Of a DNA stretch of 64,000 nucleotides, positions 1-10,630 are shown in pieces. The DNA is from Lepiota brunneoincarnata (lineage: Eukaryota; Basidiomycota; Agaricomycetes; Agaricales; Agaricaceae), in assembly GCA_023014365.1 (NCBI GenBank), contig JAEBUN010000004.1, positions 2,666,001-2,730,000 on the forward strand. Reading direction: 5' to 3'. The stretch's first letter is position 1, and each line of letters opens with the position of its first letter. The notes beneath the pieces were generated by a model. That model saw only the letters and a list, made by a program, of their open reading frames with translations, did no database searches and was not told the origin of the DNA. A program made the translations under genes and the position numbers.

Positions 1-614
1 TCAGTTTAGAAAGAGCTATACCCGCGGCTTTGAATGGGGTGCTCACCAGTGAGGTGACGAGGAGGGTCCATGGTGAAGAGGCGATGACGGGCAAACTATT
101 CTGTGTCACGGTCGGAGGAATAAGGTTGCACAAGAGATATGCACGCGTAAACCCGTCAACGATCGACAGCGGAAGTTCAGTCTGTCCGGACAAGGGGGGT
201 ACGTAGGGCAGGTATTCTACAATCGCTTGAGCGACGGCGTACAACACCGGCACAACACCGGAAACCATGAACGAGGGCGGAATACCCAAGAAGGGCGCTA
301 GAATCGTACACCTGCTGAGCATGTTTGTCACTGCACTTTGAGAAAGACTCACCAGTGACTGCCTCTCCTCCGTAGACAACTAGTAATGTGGTAGCTAGAG
401 CTCGTACAAACGACTGCTCTTCTATACCCGCCTTTCCCTTGGTTGCCACATGTTTTGCCTGCAGTTGCTCCCTCACCTGCCTCAGAATGAGGCATAGACG
501 AAACGTGGCTACGATGTCGAGCGTGCTGAGGCTGATGCCAAACCATGTCAAGGGGGCAATGGGTGTCAGCGTGTAGCGAAAGACCTCGACGAGGGGAAAG
601 ACGAGAAGAGTCAT
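1..614 (-). CDS. Unrecognised multi-pass membrane protein, 3' end off the left edge
   Basis: Read leftwards from an ATG at 614, the protein starts with a hydrophobic stretch (TLLVFPLVEVFRYTL...PLTWFGISL), then a charged loop (VREQLQAKHVATKGKAG), then more hydrophobic stretches (LATTLLVVYGG; after 331, FMVSGVVPVLYAVAQAI). It continues open to base 1, so the C-terminus is missing. An upstream in-frame segment (PPILFFRATNDPF) runs to about 690, so the true start may be further upstream, past an intron. The frame changes at 331-352, where a perfect donor and acceptor lie only 22 nt apart; this is either an unusually short intron or an indel. I do not recognise the family; a small integral membrane protein is all that can be said. 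Confidence 0.45.
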
Positions 615-1605
615 CGCAGGGTCCTGAGTCGTGAACGGGTCGTTGGTGGCACGGAAGAAGAGGATGGGAGGAAGGCTGTCGATACACGCGCCTGCTGGCG
701 CCTACTAGCCTTGCGGAGAAATCATTTCATGTCTTCCCGGAACGGAGTGCTCAATCCTTTTGCCGAAGATTGAGTGGGCCCAATCATCATCCAGCTGCAA
801 GGCGCCCCTAACCATGTTACTACTAACATATACTGTTTGCCTCACTTTCGTTGGTTGTTATCAGTTGCTATCAACGATATTTTTTGGACATCAACCAGCT
901 CCACAGTACATAGCTTCCGGGCCAGAACATCCGTTATATCTGCGGATGTGGGTCCTTTTCTGTTGATTCTGTGTGTACAGAAATGGAGGTACAGGAAAGG
1001 TAAAGATAAAGTAAGCCCTTGGAACAGGAGAAGGTACTCATCACCTTAGATTTCATTTATAGTATTATATAGGTAGATTCTGTGTTTAACCGTTACTCAG
1101 ATATATCTACTGGAAACTTCGATCAAAAAGAGCACCCACCCAGGTTCCAGTGAATAAATGGGTATTTTAATTTTCGATCGGACGCTAGGTGGCCATAAAA
1201 TATATTCGTCTAAGATCTGAGGGTGGCGATTACAAGTACTGTCTAGGCACGAGGGCGAGCATGAACGTGAAAAGAATCATAAGAACAGAAAGCACCGCTA
1301 CCACGTCGAAGTCGTCGAGGGAAAATATGTCAGAAATATGCCTGCGGCTTCACGCACACGAGCTTCGAACAAAACGGCGTATTGAGCGGCCCATCAGCGA
1401 ATTGCACCCGTCCAGTGAAAAAGGAACCAGGATTAGGGACGTTCACGAAAATTGAAAGACTATTGATGACTTGCTAGGAAAGGAAATTATTTAGTCTTAT
1501 TGTTGTGAGACAGCGTGACAAATAACTGTACAGTTTATCTCAGCCACCCGCCTCGGCCAGATCTCCTTACTTGCGTGTTGCCCACAGAACAAATTCCCTT
1601 ACGCC
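615..1605. other. Intergenic, no gene seen
   Basis: AT-rich, with only short unconvincing open frames. It should hold the promoter of eL28 (right) and possibly the first exon of the membrane-protein gene (left, near 660-740). No RNA gene or repeat was recognised. Confidence 0.4.
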
Positions 1606-2549
1606 ATGTCTACCGACCTCCAGTGGCTTTTGCTCCGTGTGAGTGCTCTCGATTCGAATGGATATGCACCTCAATCTTACCTAAATTTAGAAACACAACT
1701 CCTACGTTGTGAATCGGCTGGTGGGGGGACCCAAATTCTCCAGGGAGCCCGTGCGTGATCCCAATTCACTCCGGACATAGATGGCGAGAGGTCAAGCTTA
1801 ACAAGAAGTTTAATAATACAGGGAAACCTTCGGAACCTCCACTCCCATAAATACTCTGGTTTGGCTAACCAAAAGGTCGGATAACTCGCGGTGATATTTG
1901 GGATCTTGCGGACAATTGATCATACCAAGTACAGACGGTCGATGTCACCGAAAACAACGGTACCATCCAGGTTATCACCAGGAAGGTGAAGGCCTCGCCA
2001 CATGCCCTTGCTTCCGCATACACTGCTTCCTCTATTCGCGCGAGGTCCGGTGGTCGTCGTGCCTTGGGTGTTGCTGCAGGTATTGCCAAGAGAGGCTATC
2101 GCCCCGATCTTCGTCGGGTGAGTTTCACAAGAGACCTTCACTTTCTTCTCGAGGTTTCTGCGATGGCTAGAAACCCGGTTCCTTGGGCCAACACGCATTC
2201 TCGTTAGAACCCACCGGATTTCCAAATGAAAGGCTGGGCGTGGACATGTTTGCAAGATAGAAACGGGGCCGATCAAACCCCACTGTGCCATGTCGCTATC
2301 GGGTCTCGTTCAATGTAACCCGCGAAAGGCCCGACTCTTTGGCACATACATTCATACCCAGGAACCGAGTTTCACCCGTCGTTTCACTTTCTCTACTCCA
2401 TGATTTATATTCCTGGAAATAGGATGCTGACACCATCTCCATAGGTTACCCTCGCTCGTGTATCCGCCCTCCTGGCCGCTCAAAAGGAACCCAAGGCCCA
2501 AAAGCCCAAGAAGCTCCGGGGCAAGAAGGCCAAGGCAGCTCCGTCATGA
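1606..2549 (+). CDS. 60S ribosomal protein eL28 (L28e)
   Basis: Structural protein of the large cytosolic ribosomal subunit. Five exons can be traced: 1606-1638 (MSTDLQWLLLR), 1691-1750 (KHNSYVVNRLVGGPKFSREP), 1823-1875 (GNLRNLHSHKYSG...), 1935-2117 (TVDVTENNGTIQVITRK... RRALGVAAGIAKRGYRPDLRR) and 2445-2549, ending in the lysine-rich tail KKLRGKKAKAAPS. Order and length (about 144 residues) fit the L28e family. As I count it, exon 3 has 53 nt instead of 54: the family motif SGLANxK needs one more T at about 1859-1864, so the frame slips by one base there. The last intron (2118-2444, 327 nt) is much longer than the other three (52-72 nt). Confidence 0.85.
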
Positions 2550-2815
2550 TAAAACACCGGTTCTACATGTCCGTTGCTTTACTTTTCGGTTTCATGTCAG
2601 CCGCACACATTCGATCATGCTCGACTTCCATGAGAATATAAGTATAATACAAGTATGCCTCATGCTCCATGACCAGTACATGTAGTTGCGTGTGAGCCTT
2701 GCGTAGGACATGAAAAAAAAGTGTATTTTACAAGGTAACAGTTGAACGCTCATAAAGTGGTCGCGGGGCGGTAGGACATTCAGTGCTCATTAATCATTAA
2801 TGATTTCACCAAGCC

Positions 2816-3716
2816 TCAAAGTCCAAACCCCTTTCCCTCAGGTTGGGCGATGCGCCCCCCAGCACCCCATGTTTTCGTCGTATTACCTTGGGCATCGCGA
2901 GTAGGCCTCGTCATCTCGGCCTTCCAGTGACCATATTCCTTCATCTTGTCATTGGAAGAGTGTCTCCTCTCCCTCTTCGGCTGTTCTTCGTCATGGTGGT
3001 TGTGATGAGTGTCGTGCTGGTTGGCCTGCCCCTCACCAGGAGGAGCAGGCCTGGGATAGTCCTCTGGGACTGGTTCACCATTCGCGGCATCTTCAGATTC
3101 GGCAGGTTCCGTTGGTTGGTTCCCCCTGCACACACAGCAGCTTGGCTCGGGGGTGATTCCTATTGAGGCACGATTACTTACGCATTGTTGTGTGGCTTGG
3201 GTTTGTTCGACACTGAACAACGCCTACCGCCTACTTTCACTTGGAAGCCATCTCAGCAACTGCTCCCTTTCATAGAGGCCAAAAGTGGACATACATGCGG
3301 GAGGGTGCGGGACAGACACAGGTTCGGGCATTTCTGTCTTCTGCAAGGAGGTGCTTGGGGTCGATATGAGAGCTTATCACCAGGTCGTTGTGGTTGACTA
3401 CTCTCGAGGCCGACGCCATGGAGCCGATCGGGTAATTGCACGTGGTAATCGTCCCATGACCTTCCTTTGGCTTTACTTTCCACACACTATGACTGGTGAT
3501 TCTGATGGGTTCTTCTGAGAATTTTCCAGCTGTAAGCCTCGATAGTTCGTTTATAGGGGTTCTATGTGTGGGGACGTTGGGTGGACGATAGTTTCTTATG
3601 CTCTGTGGATTATCGTATTTGTTCGGCGTGAAACTAGTATTTTTTGAGTGGGGATATTGCGGCGGTTTATATGTCAGTGGGACACGCTGGGCTAGGTCTA
3701 GCGGCTGAGATGGCAA
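2816..3716 (-). CDS. Unrecognised hydrophilic, probably disordered protein
   Basis: Two exons read leftwards. Exon 1 (to about 3295) encodes a Pro/Asn/Tyr-rich stretch (PLTYKPPQYPHSKNTSFTP... HSVWKVKPKEGHGTI). A GTATGT donor at 3294 joins a CAG acceptor at 3213. Exon 2 (3212-2816) encodes an acidic, His-rich region (THHNHHDEEQPKRERRHSS) and a glycine-rich end (NTTKTWGAGGRIAQPEGKGF) before the stop. The frame is kept across the splice. No ATG lies at the 5' edge of the open frame (it opens with TTG at 3716), so an upstream exon is likely. No domain, membrane segment or signal peptide is visible and I do not recognise the family. The evenly biased composition over two spliced exons is the main reason to believe it is coding. 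Confidence 0.4.
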
Positions 3717-4129
3717 AGGGAGGGTGGCTGACGTTTGCTAACACTTGAGGCACGATGAAAATAATCGAAGAGGGGGGGAGGGGAAGTAGCTGTTGATATG
3801 AAGAATTCCAACTGACGATGAAGATCCGTAGACTGGGGTTGAGGATGATAGGAAGCCAGGTGGACCTGAATGCAGACATAGCACTTTGTTGAGCGTTTTA
3901 GATGTATGCATATATCCAAAATTAATGCGTGCAGAGCGGAGTGTTGGCATGCCAAAGAGACGTGATGTTCTTGGTTGACTTGACGAACACTCACTGGGGC
4001 CAGAAATGGAAAATGGTAAGTCCCTTCGTGGTCACAGCCGCATAGTCATTCTTCGGGTCCCTCACTTCGGGGTGGTAAGCTTGCTTTGGTTCTTCCAAGC
4101 GGCGTTCTCAAGGGACAGGGGCAGTCGTA

Positions 4130-5843
4130 ATGCTCTCGAGTCGCGTGTCTAGGAAGCCCGAGATAGTGCCCAACGCCGATAGCATTCGTTCCGCCACCGA
4201 GACACCGCTGCACAGCGATCGTCATATTCATGCTCCGTGGTTAGATCCTTATTCCCAAGTGCGAATACAGTACTGCAGAGGAAAGGCAGGTTCCCTTACT
4301 ACACTTCTTCTCATCGAATTAAGAATCTAATGTTCGGCCTTGACACAGGCTCCATGACGAGATCCTCGCATATGTGAACTACATGGCTCCAACTACCGAG
4401 GAACTGGTGGTGGTTAATTCCGTTGAGAGTCATATTCCGGGGTGTTCTCCAGAAGCCGTTTCACCAGTGTCAGGTGCATGTTTTTGGAAGTACCTGCGAC
4501 TGGACTCCGACTTCCGGGTAGGTGCGTGCGTTCATCAGCGAGGTCGTTCTATCAACCTGCGCTTATCGGCAAAACTCAGCGACATTGATTTGATAATCGA
4601 GACCAGTGATACGTATGACACAAAAAAAATGCTTCTTAGACTTTCTGATGCTGTAAGATCCACTGGTCGGTGCCAGGGCGTCACAACTTTGCCTCGAGCC
4701 CGTGTCCCTATCATTACTTTCTCCACTACACCCCAATTTGGTGGGTAACTACCCATTCCTTGTCCGGAATTCGCAGAACCCTGATGGCTGCTTCTCAGGT
4801 TCAATCAAGTTCGACGTCGGTATCAACAATGTGAATGGTCTCCGGACTGGAGCATTTGTCATGGATTGTTTGAAAACGATGCCAGCACTCCGGCCACTTG
4901 TTCTCGTTATCAAGAAGGCACTTGCGCAAAATGATCTCAATGATGCTTCAAAGTCGGGAATTAGCAGTTTTGCTGTGATATGCATGTGCATATCCTTCCT
5001 CCAGGTGTGTCGCTCTTTGCTTTGGCTTGAGAGATATTGATTATTTTGGGTAAATCTCAGCTCAATCCCCGCAGACTACCTAAAGAACATCTCAACAACC
5101 CCATGGGATCCAAGTCACTCGGCTTCATTTTATTCGATTTCTTGGGGTACTACTCGCGGGACTTTCCTTACAAGAGCATGTATATATCTGTCTCTCAAGC
5201 CTGTCTCGCGCGGAAAGACACTGCAAGTTGGATAAACCAGGAAGATCTGGATAGGTTGGTTATTCAATGTCCCTGTGATGCACGTAAGGGTCTATCCGTC
5301 CCGTCATTTCCAGAACGGTAGCTAATTGCCCCCTTCTAATGAAGAGCGCAACATCACAAGAGCGTTGTCGTTCAAGAACTTTGAAAAAATGAGGGGTTTA
5401 TTTAGTCGAATGTATGGCACTATTGGATCGGCTACCGCGCACTCTACAGGATATCCTTGGTGCTCTGGTGTCCGTTAACACCAAGGTGGGTGAATATATT
5501 TGAATATTTCATCGTCTTAAAAGAGCTATACTAGCTTATCGAGTACCGGGAGCATATTCGGCGGTTGGTTCAGTCTGGTGATTTTGTCAAGGCACAGGCG
5601 TTGAGCACAGGCGGAAGTCTATCGGTGAATGGTTCCTCATCGCGCAGTCGCGGCCGCAAATCTGTCGTTCCAGTTCCCACTATTCCACCAAGGTCTACCG
5701 TCAAGGGACCTGGAACCTCTGCCCCCTCGCCCAGACCCCGCACTTCCAAAAAATTGACCTTGGCTCACGGTGGACTTCCCGATCACCAAAAAGTGAGTGA
5801 TGATCCACCAAAGAAGAGTCGTGGGCATCGCAAGCGAACTTGA
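4130..5843 (+). pseudogene. Trf4/Cid14-type non-canonical poly(A) polymerase, copy 1, frameshifted
   Basis: Homologous to nuclear non-canonical poly(A) polymerases (Trf4/Cid14; TRAMP complex), which tag RNAs for exosome decay; Cid12-type relatives act in RNAi. Recognisable parts in order: an N-terminal APWLDPYS segment, LHDEILAYVNYMAPT (4351-4395), the nucleotidyltransferase motif GLRLP-G-SDIDLII (4500-4590, split by an intron after 4512), RARVPIITF, a KFDVGIN segment with the third acidic residue (about 4810), the central domain (ALRPLVLVIKKAL), the PAP-associated domain (KSLGFILFDFLGYYSR) and a basic tail SRGHRKRT ending at 5843. Compared with copy 2, one-base insertions occur near 4440, at 4495 (between ACC and GCG of the catalytic motif) and near 5449, so no continuous protein can be read. 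It could be a functional gene carrying assembly errors. Confidence 0.7.
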
Positions 5844-6013
5844 GTATTTACGGCCTTGTTTTTATGTATTGTAGTAGAGTAGCCTAGCCGTAGTTGCTAA
5901 TTGGACGATGCCCAATCCGGACCTGGGCCCGTTCGCGAATTCTCACAGCACAGCAACGACGGGGTGTCTCACTTCAAGAAAGGCCCTTGCTCTGGGCAAA
6001 GGGACCTGCTACA

Positions 6014-7510
6014 ATGACCTCGACTCACGCGTTTGGAAAACCTGAGACGGTACCCAAAGCCAAGGCCGAGGGTAGCTCTCGCATTTCTTCAGGGACGGAA
6101 CCACAATACAGCGATCGTTATGTGTACGTCCCATGGCCGACTCATGCTATCCCGGAGCAGGAGTACATTACTGCAGAGGCAAGGCAGGTCATCTCACTGA
6201 ACTACTAATCGAGGCTATCCATCAGGTTGACAATCAAACTAGGCTCCATGACGAGATCCTCGCGTGTGTGAGCTACTTGTCGCCGACTAGTGAGGAGCGG
6301 GTCTTGGTTGCCTCTGTTGAGAACCTTGTTCGTGGTGTTCTCCGACCTCTGTTTAGCCAGTGTCAGATACATACCTCTGGGAGTACCGCGACTGGACTCC
6401 GGCTTCCAGGCAGGTGCGTGTGTGTGTCGTGAGCGTTGTTTTGTTGATTTCTGCTGCTTATCGTGGAATCCAGTGACGTTGATCTAATCATTGAATGCGA
6501 CAATTATAGGGAGTTGATGCTCTATGGGATTTCTGGCGCCGTGAGGTTTAAGCCGTGGTGCCAGAGTGCCTCTGCTATACCTCGAGCCCGCGTTCCTATC
6601 GTCACCTTTACCACTACGCCAGAGTTTGGTGAGGGTTCGAGTATCTGTTCTGAGGTTTCATGAAACAATTGACGGCTGCGTCGCAGGGTCACTCAAGTTT
6701 CGATGTTAGCATCAACAGTATTGATGGTCTACGGAACGGAGCGTTTGTCAAAGAGTCGTTGAGAAAAATGCCGGCACTTCGGCCACTTGTTCTTATTATC
6801 AAGAAGGCACTTTCACAGTATGACCTTAATGATGCCCCGAACGATGGGATCAACAGTTTCGCTGTCATTTGCATGTGCATCTTCTTCCTTCAGGTAGGGT
6901 CTTTCTCTTTTTTTGGGCCCGGGGTCCCCTGATACTGATGGCTTTATGTCATTTAGCTTAACCCCTATAAGCTACCTGAGAAGTACCTCAGCAAACCGAT
7001 GGAAACGAAGTCGCTCGGCTTCGTTCTAATTGGTTTTTTGAAGTATTATTCACGAGGCTTTCCTTACCAGAGCATGTATATTTCCGTCTCTCCAGCCCGC
7101 CTTGTGCCAAAATACGGGGCGAGTTGGATAAGGTTCGACGAGCAGGATCGATTGGTTATTCAGTGCCCTCGTGATCCACGTAGGGGTTTAGCCGTTTTTT
7201 ATGATGCTTACTGCCGTGGACTGACGCCTCTTTTTTTAAGGACGCAATATCGCGAGAACATTGTCTCAAAGCAATCTTGAGAAAATGAGGGCTTTATTCA
7301 GTCGAAGATATAATGCGCTTGCAAGTGCTACTGCAACCTCTACGAACATTCTTGCGTCTCTGGTGTTTGTTGATGTCAAGGTCGGTTTATATATTCAACC
7401 GTTTCACCGTCTGATGTAGGGAAATATTTTAGTTTATCGAGTACCGGAGACATATTCGACAGTTGGTACAATCCGGAGACCTTGCCAAAAGTCTATCACG
7501 TGCTGCCTAG
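6014..7510 (+). pseudogene. Trf4/Cid14-type non-canonical poly(A) polymerase, copy 2, frameshifted and lacking the basic tail
   Basis: A tandem copy of the gene just upstream, in the same orientation, separated by 170 bp. It shows LHDEILACVSYLSPT, the intact catalytic signature SGSTATGLRLPG joined over an intron to SDVDLIIE (6374-6496), RARVPIVTFTTTPEFG, FDVSIN, NAFVKES-like central helices, ALRPLVLIIKKALSQYDLND and KSLGFVLIGFLKYYSRGFPY. Relative to copy 1 it has an extra T at 6698-6700 (AAGTTTCGAT against AAGTTCGAC) that breaks the frame just before the third catalytic Asp. After RRHIRQLVQSGDLAKSL it ends at TAG 7508-7510, so the Ser/Pro-rich basic C-terminal tail of copy 1 (about 90 residues) is missing. 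The two copies differ at many third codon positions, so the duplication is not very recent. Confidence 0.7.
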
Positions 7511-8251
7511 CTCTGACAGGACGCTTCCGTTTCAAAATGTCGCAACCTTCTAGTGTTCGTTCGAGCTTGACAGCATGCGTTTGGGGGGGGGGGGGGGATT
7601 TAGGGGTTTTTAGCCAAAAGGATGCTATCTGGGTAATTTCGGTTGGAATGTGGTGGTTGTCCCGCTGTGTCCCCGTTGTCATACCAAAAATTTTATATAT
7701 TATGTGCTGCCATGTGCTCCTGCTTTGCTATCAAACTTAGGCGCGTTTTCTGCGCCTTGCCGAGGATTTCTACTCGGGATATATTTAGTGTGTTTCCTGC
7801 CGACGAAGTGTCAAGGATCTAAAATAGTTTGTTTGGTCAACATCATCTTCTCAAACGTCCATGAGGGCTTCTCAGTGGGGCGGTACTGGCAAGAATTGTC
7901 TACGGCTTGCACATATCCGTGAGTTATTGGGCACTGGAAGCAGAGATTGGTGGGTTTCTCAGAGGAATGAGACTAGTAGTGAAATAATATTCTGTCGATG
8001 GACAGTAATGACGGCGCAGTTGTGCCATTTGATGGCCGATTTGATGGCGTGTGTTGTGGAAGGAGACTGCTGAGTCAGCTGACGGGACACATTGGCTGGC
8101 ACGGCAAAACAACGCCTGCAAACTCTCAGCCACTCCTTCTCTCGCTCTTTCTCTCCCCTCCTCAACAAGGTTGTTGTATTCCGCACCCCCCGGGCTCTGG
8201 GAAAGCAGCCTCCTCCTTTCTTTTCCTCGTTCGCATCATCCCCCCGCAAAC
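7511..8251. other. Intergenic, promoter region of the deacetylase gene
   Basis: Contains a run of 15 G at 7583-7597 and pyrimidine-rich sequence (CTCTCGCTCTTTCTCTCCCC) just upstream of the 8252 ATG, typical of fungal promoters. Traces of the Trf4 tail sequence were not found here. No gene seen. Confidence 0.4.
7583..7597 (+). repeat. Poly-G tract, 15 nt
   Basis: An uninterrupted run of G downstream of Trf4-like copy 2. Confidence 0.9.
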
Positions 8252-10285
8252 ATGCTACCTCTCGCTCTCATCGCTGCCTTGACACCGCTACTCGCATTGG
8301 CCCAGGATGGAGATGTCCCCCAGGCTTCGGGTGCAGCAGCTGCAGGGTATTCCTGTGATTCATCAAAATGCCAGCTGCCAAACTGTCTCTGCGCCAGTAC
8401 AAATCCACCAGGAGGATTGAATCCTGTGCGTTGAACCATGTTTTTATACTTGTATCATAAAACCATCATACTTAGCGAGTCTATGCAGTCCGACGTACCC
8501 ATGTTTATTGTTTTTACCGCTGATGACGCAGTGCAGTCTTATACTCTCGACGCCGTCAACCAGTTCTTGGCCCATCGGAAGAATCCCAATGGTTGTGCTC
8601 CAAAAATGACCTACTTCACGTCGCTCAACTTCACAAACTACACTCTTGTGACGGGTGCGTCGCCTTTTCTTCCTCTCCTTTTGTACTCTGACCTTATACC
8701 CCCTCGACCCTAAGATTGGTATGTTGCAGGAAATGAGATCGCGGATCATACGTGAGTGTTCTAGGACTTTTTGTTGGGTACTCACTGATCAACATTCGTG
8801 AAGTATGACCCATGTTGGGTCACCACCTGCCGAGGAAATCAATGGTAATCTTATCGCCCTCAACGCTCTGGCTGGCATCCCTATGAGTTCACTCAAGGGC
8901 TTCCGTGCCCCCTTCCTCAACTATTCTCGAGAGACATTGGAGGTCCTCTACAATTCCAAGTTCCTTTACGATTCCAGTGCCACTGCTGCTGTACCTGTCG
9001 ACGACCCTGATACTGATGCTTTTTGGCCATACACCCTTGACTTTGGCATGGCAAATAACTGCTTGGAGGTACAAGGTACTTGCAAGGGAGAACCGAAATT
9101 GCCAGGATTCTGGGAAATTCCTATGTATGCCTTCTTTGACAGGAAAGGTGTCGCTGGCCCCCACCTTATGGATCCTTGGCTGTGAGTCACATTTTATCTA
9201 GGCTAGACTACGTACTCAGCCGGAATCCGCAGTGACGTCGCCAATGGCGAAACAAAAGTGAATGACTCTGCCACGTTGGAATACATGCAGGCTACCTTTA
9301 CTGCCCACTACAATGGCAAGAGGCAACCGATCGGTCTCTATACTCATCCCATCCATGTCTCGGTATGACAATCGTTCTACATCATAGGTTTAGCCCAACT
9401 GATTGGCTGTAGACGACCTACCCTGGTGTTAACGTCGCCAACAGTACGATCAATATGATTAACGCCTTTTTGGATTGGGCACAACAGCAGCAGAATGGTG
9501 TGTTCAGTAAGATGCAGAGCGCTTCAGTACCTTATCTCTTTCCCAGTCTGGATTGTCTCCAACGAGCAAGCTGCTTGACTGGGTCCGAAACCCTGTCCCT
9601 GTCTCCCATCTCGACCAGATTGCCTCGTTGAAGTGCACTACTCCTCAGGTGGATACTTCGACGAAGATTTGCAACGGTATGGCCCAGAATGAGGCAGGTT
9701 TGCTTGCCCATTGCGCCTTCCCTGATTTCCCGTTCTACACTTGCGTACGTCGACCCTCGTTCTCCACATTGGTGTTGATTAACCGGATTTCCTTGCGTAG
9801 TATGGCTGCCCTGAAGCCCAGCCTTCCCCCGGTAACCCAAACCCACCTCAACAAGTTCTCGACGGCCAGTCTTCCCGCTTCCGCCGTGAGTCACTGTCAT
9901 GACAATCTTGCTTCTTGTGACTCACCTGGTCGCTGTTGATAGTCCCTGCCAATTGCTCAACGCCTTTCTGGGATCCTATCAAGGGCCAATGTATCTGTAC
10001 CTCGAGCACTTGCACTTTTGCCGATAACTCGCGCCCTATTGGTGTGAGTCGTCTTACATTTTGACGAAAATCTCTCCGTTGCTCATTCTCTTGGTTTAGC
10101 CTAATGGTGCTAACCTGACTGGTGGAGGAGTTGGTGGCAGTTTTGGAGGTCAGGGTTCGCCAACTACAACTTATGTTCCGTTCAACAATGAAGCTCCCCG
10201 ATTCTCCCCCGCGATCTGGCATGCTTTCGTAGTGGGGCTTGTCGGATTTGTTGTTGGTGGTCTCGGCATCGTCCACCGCTTCTGA
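8252..10285 (+). CDS. GPI-anchored polysaccharide (chitin) deacetylase, CE4 family
   Basis: Likely removes N-acetyl groups from chitin at the cell wall. It starts with a signal peptide (MLPLALIAALTPLLALAQ), followed by a short Cys-rich segment (CDSSKCQLPNCLC). The NodB-like domain shows the metal/catalytic Asp pair in VFTADDAV, the zinc-binding DHTMTHVG motif (across 8752-8820) and FRAPFLNY. A Cys-rich region follows (CTTPQ... HCAFPDFPFYTCYGCPEA and CICTSSTC), then a Gly/Ser/Thr-rich spacer and a C-terminal hydrophobic segment (FVVGLVGFVVGGLGIVH), the pattern of a GPI attachment signal. About ten exons join in frame, e.g. donors after 8426 and 9181 and acceptors before 8489 and 9232. No frameshift was found. 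The first Asp motif is TADD rather than the usual TFDD, so activity is probable, not certain. Confidence 0.85.
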
Positions 10286-10630
10286 ACCACATGGTATTTG
10301 AGTTTTGGACTTGCCTCTTTTATTTTCCTCGGAGGATCCTGGAAACTTTTATCTTACTATTGAATTTGCGTACTTGGACGTCTTATCGATACTTTACACT
10401 CGGATGTCGTCTCCGCCACACTCATTTCCTGCTCGGACGAACTTTAGATACAATTCCACCCGCCCATAGTCGAAACTTATCTGTCGCATTGTTTAGTGTC
10501 TCCGTAGGACTTATCCCTTCCATGTGATGGTATCAGCTTTACATCATTGGTGTAAAACACAGATAAATGGCTAGTACACTAGAACTTAGGGGAGAGAGCG
10601 CGCGGGAACTACAAGATATAGACAAGCCCA
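10286..10630. other. Short intergenic region between two convergent genes
   Basis: Holds the 3' ends of the deacetylase gene (left) and the minus-strand gene to the right. No gene or hairpin of note was seen. Confidence 0.4.

Noticed and set aside
2399..2440. C/D-box-like ATGATTT and CTGA in the eL28 intron
   Set aside because: The two boxes are only about 30 nt apart, too close for a normal C/D snoRNA.
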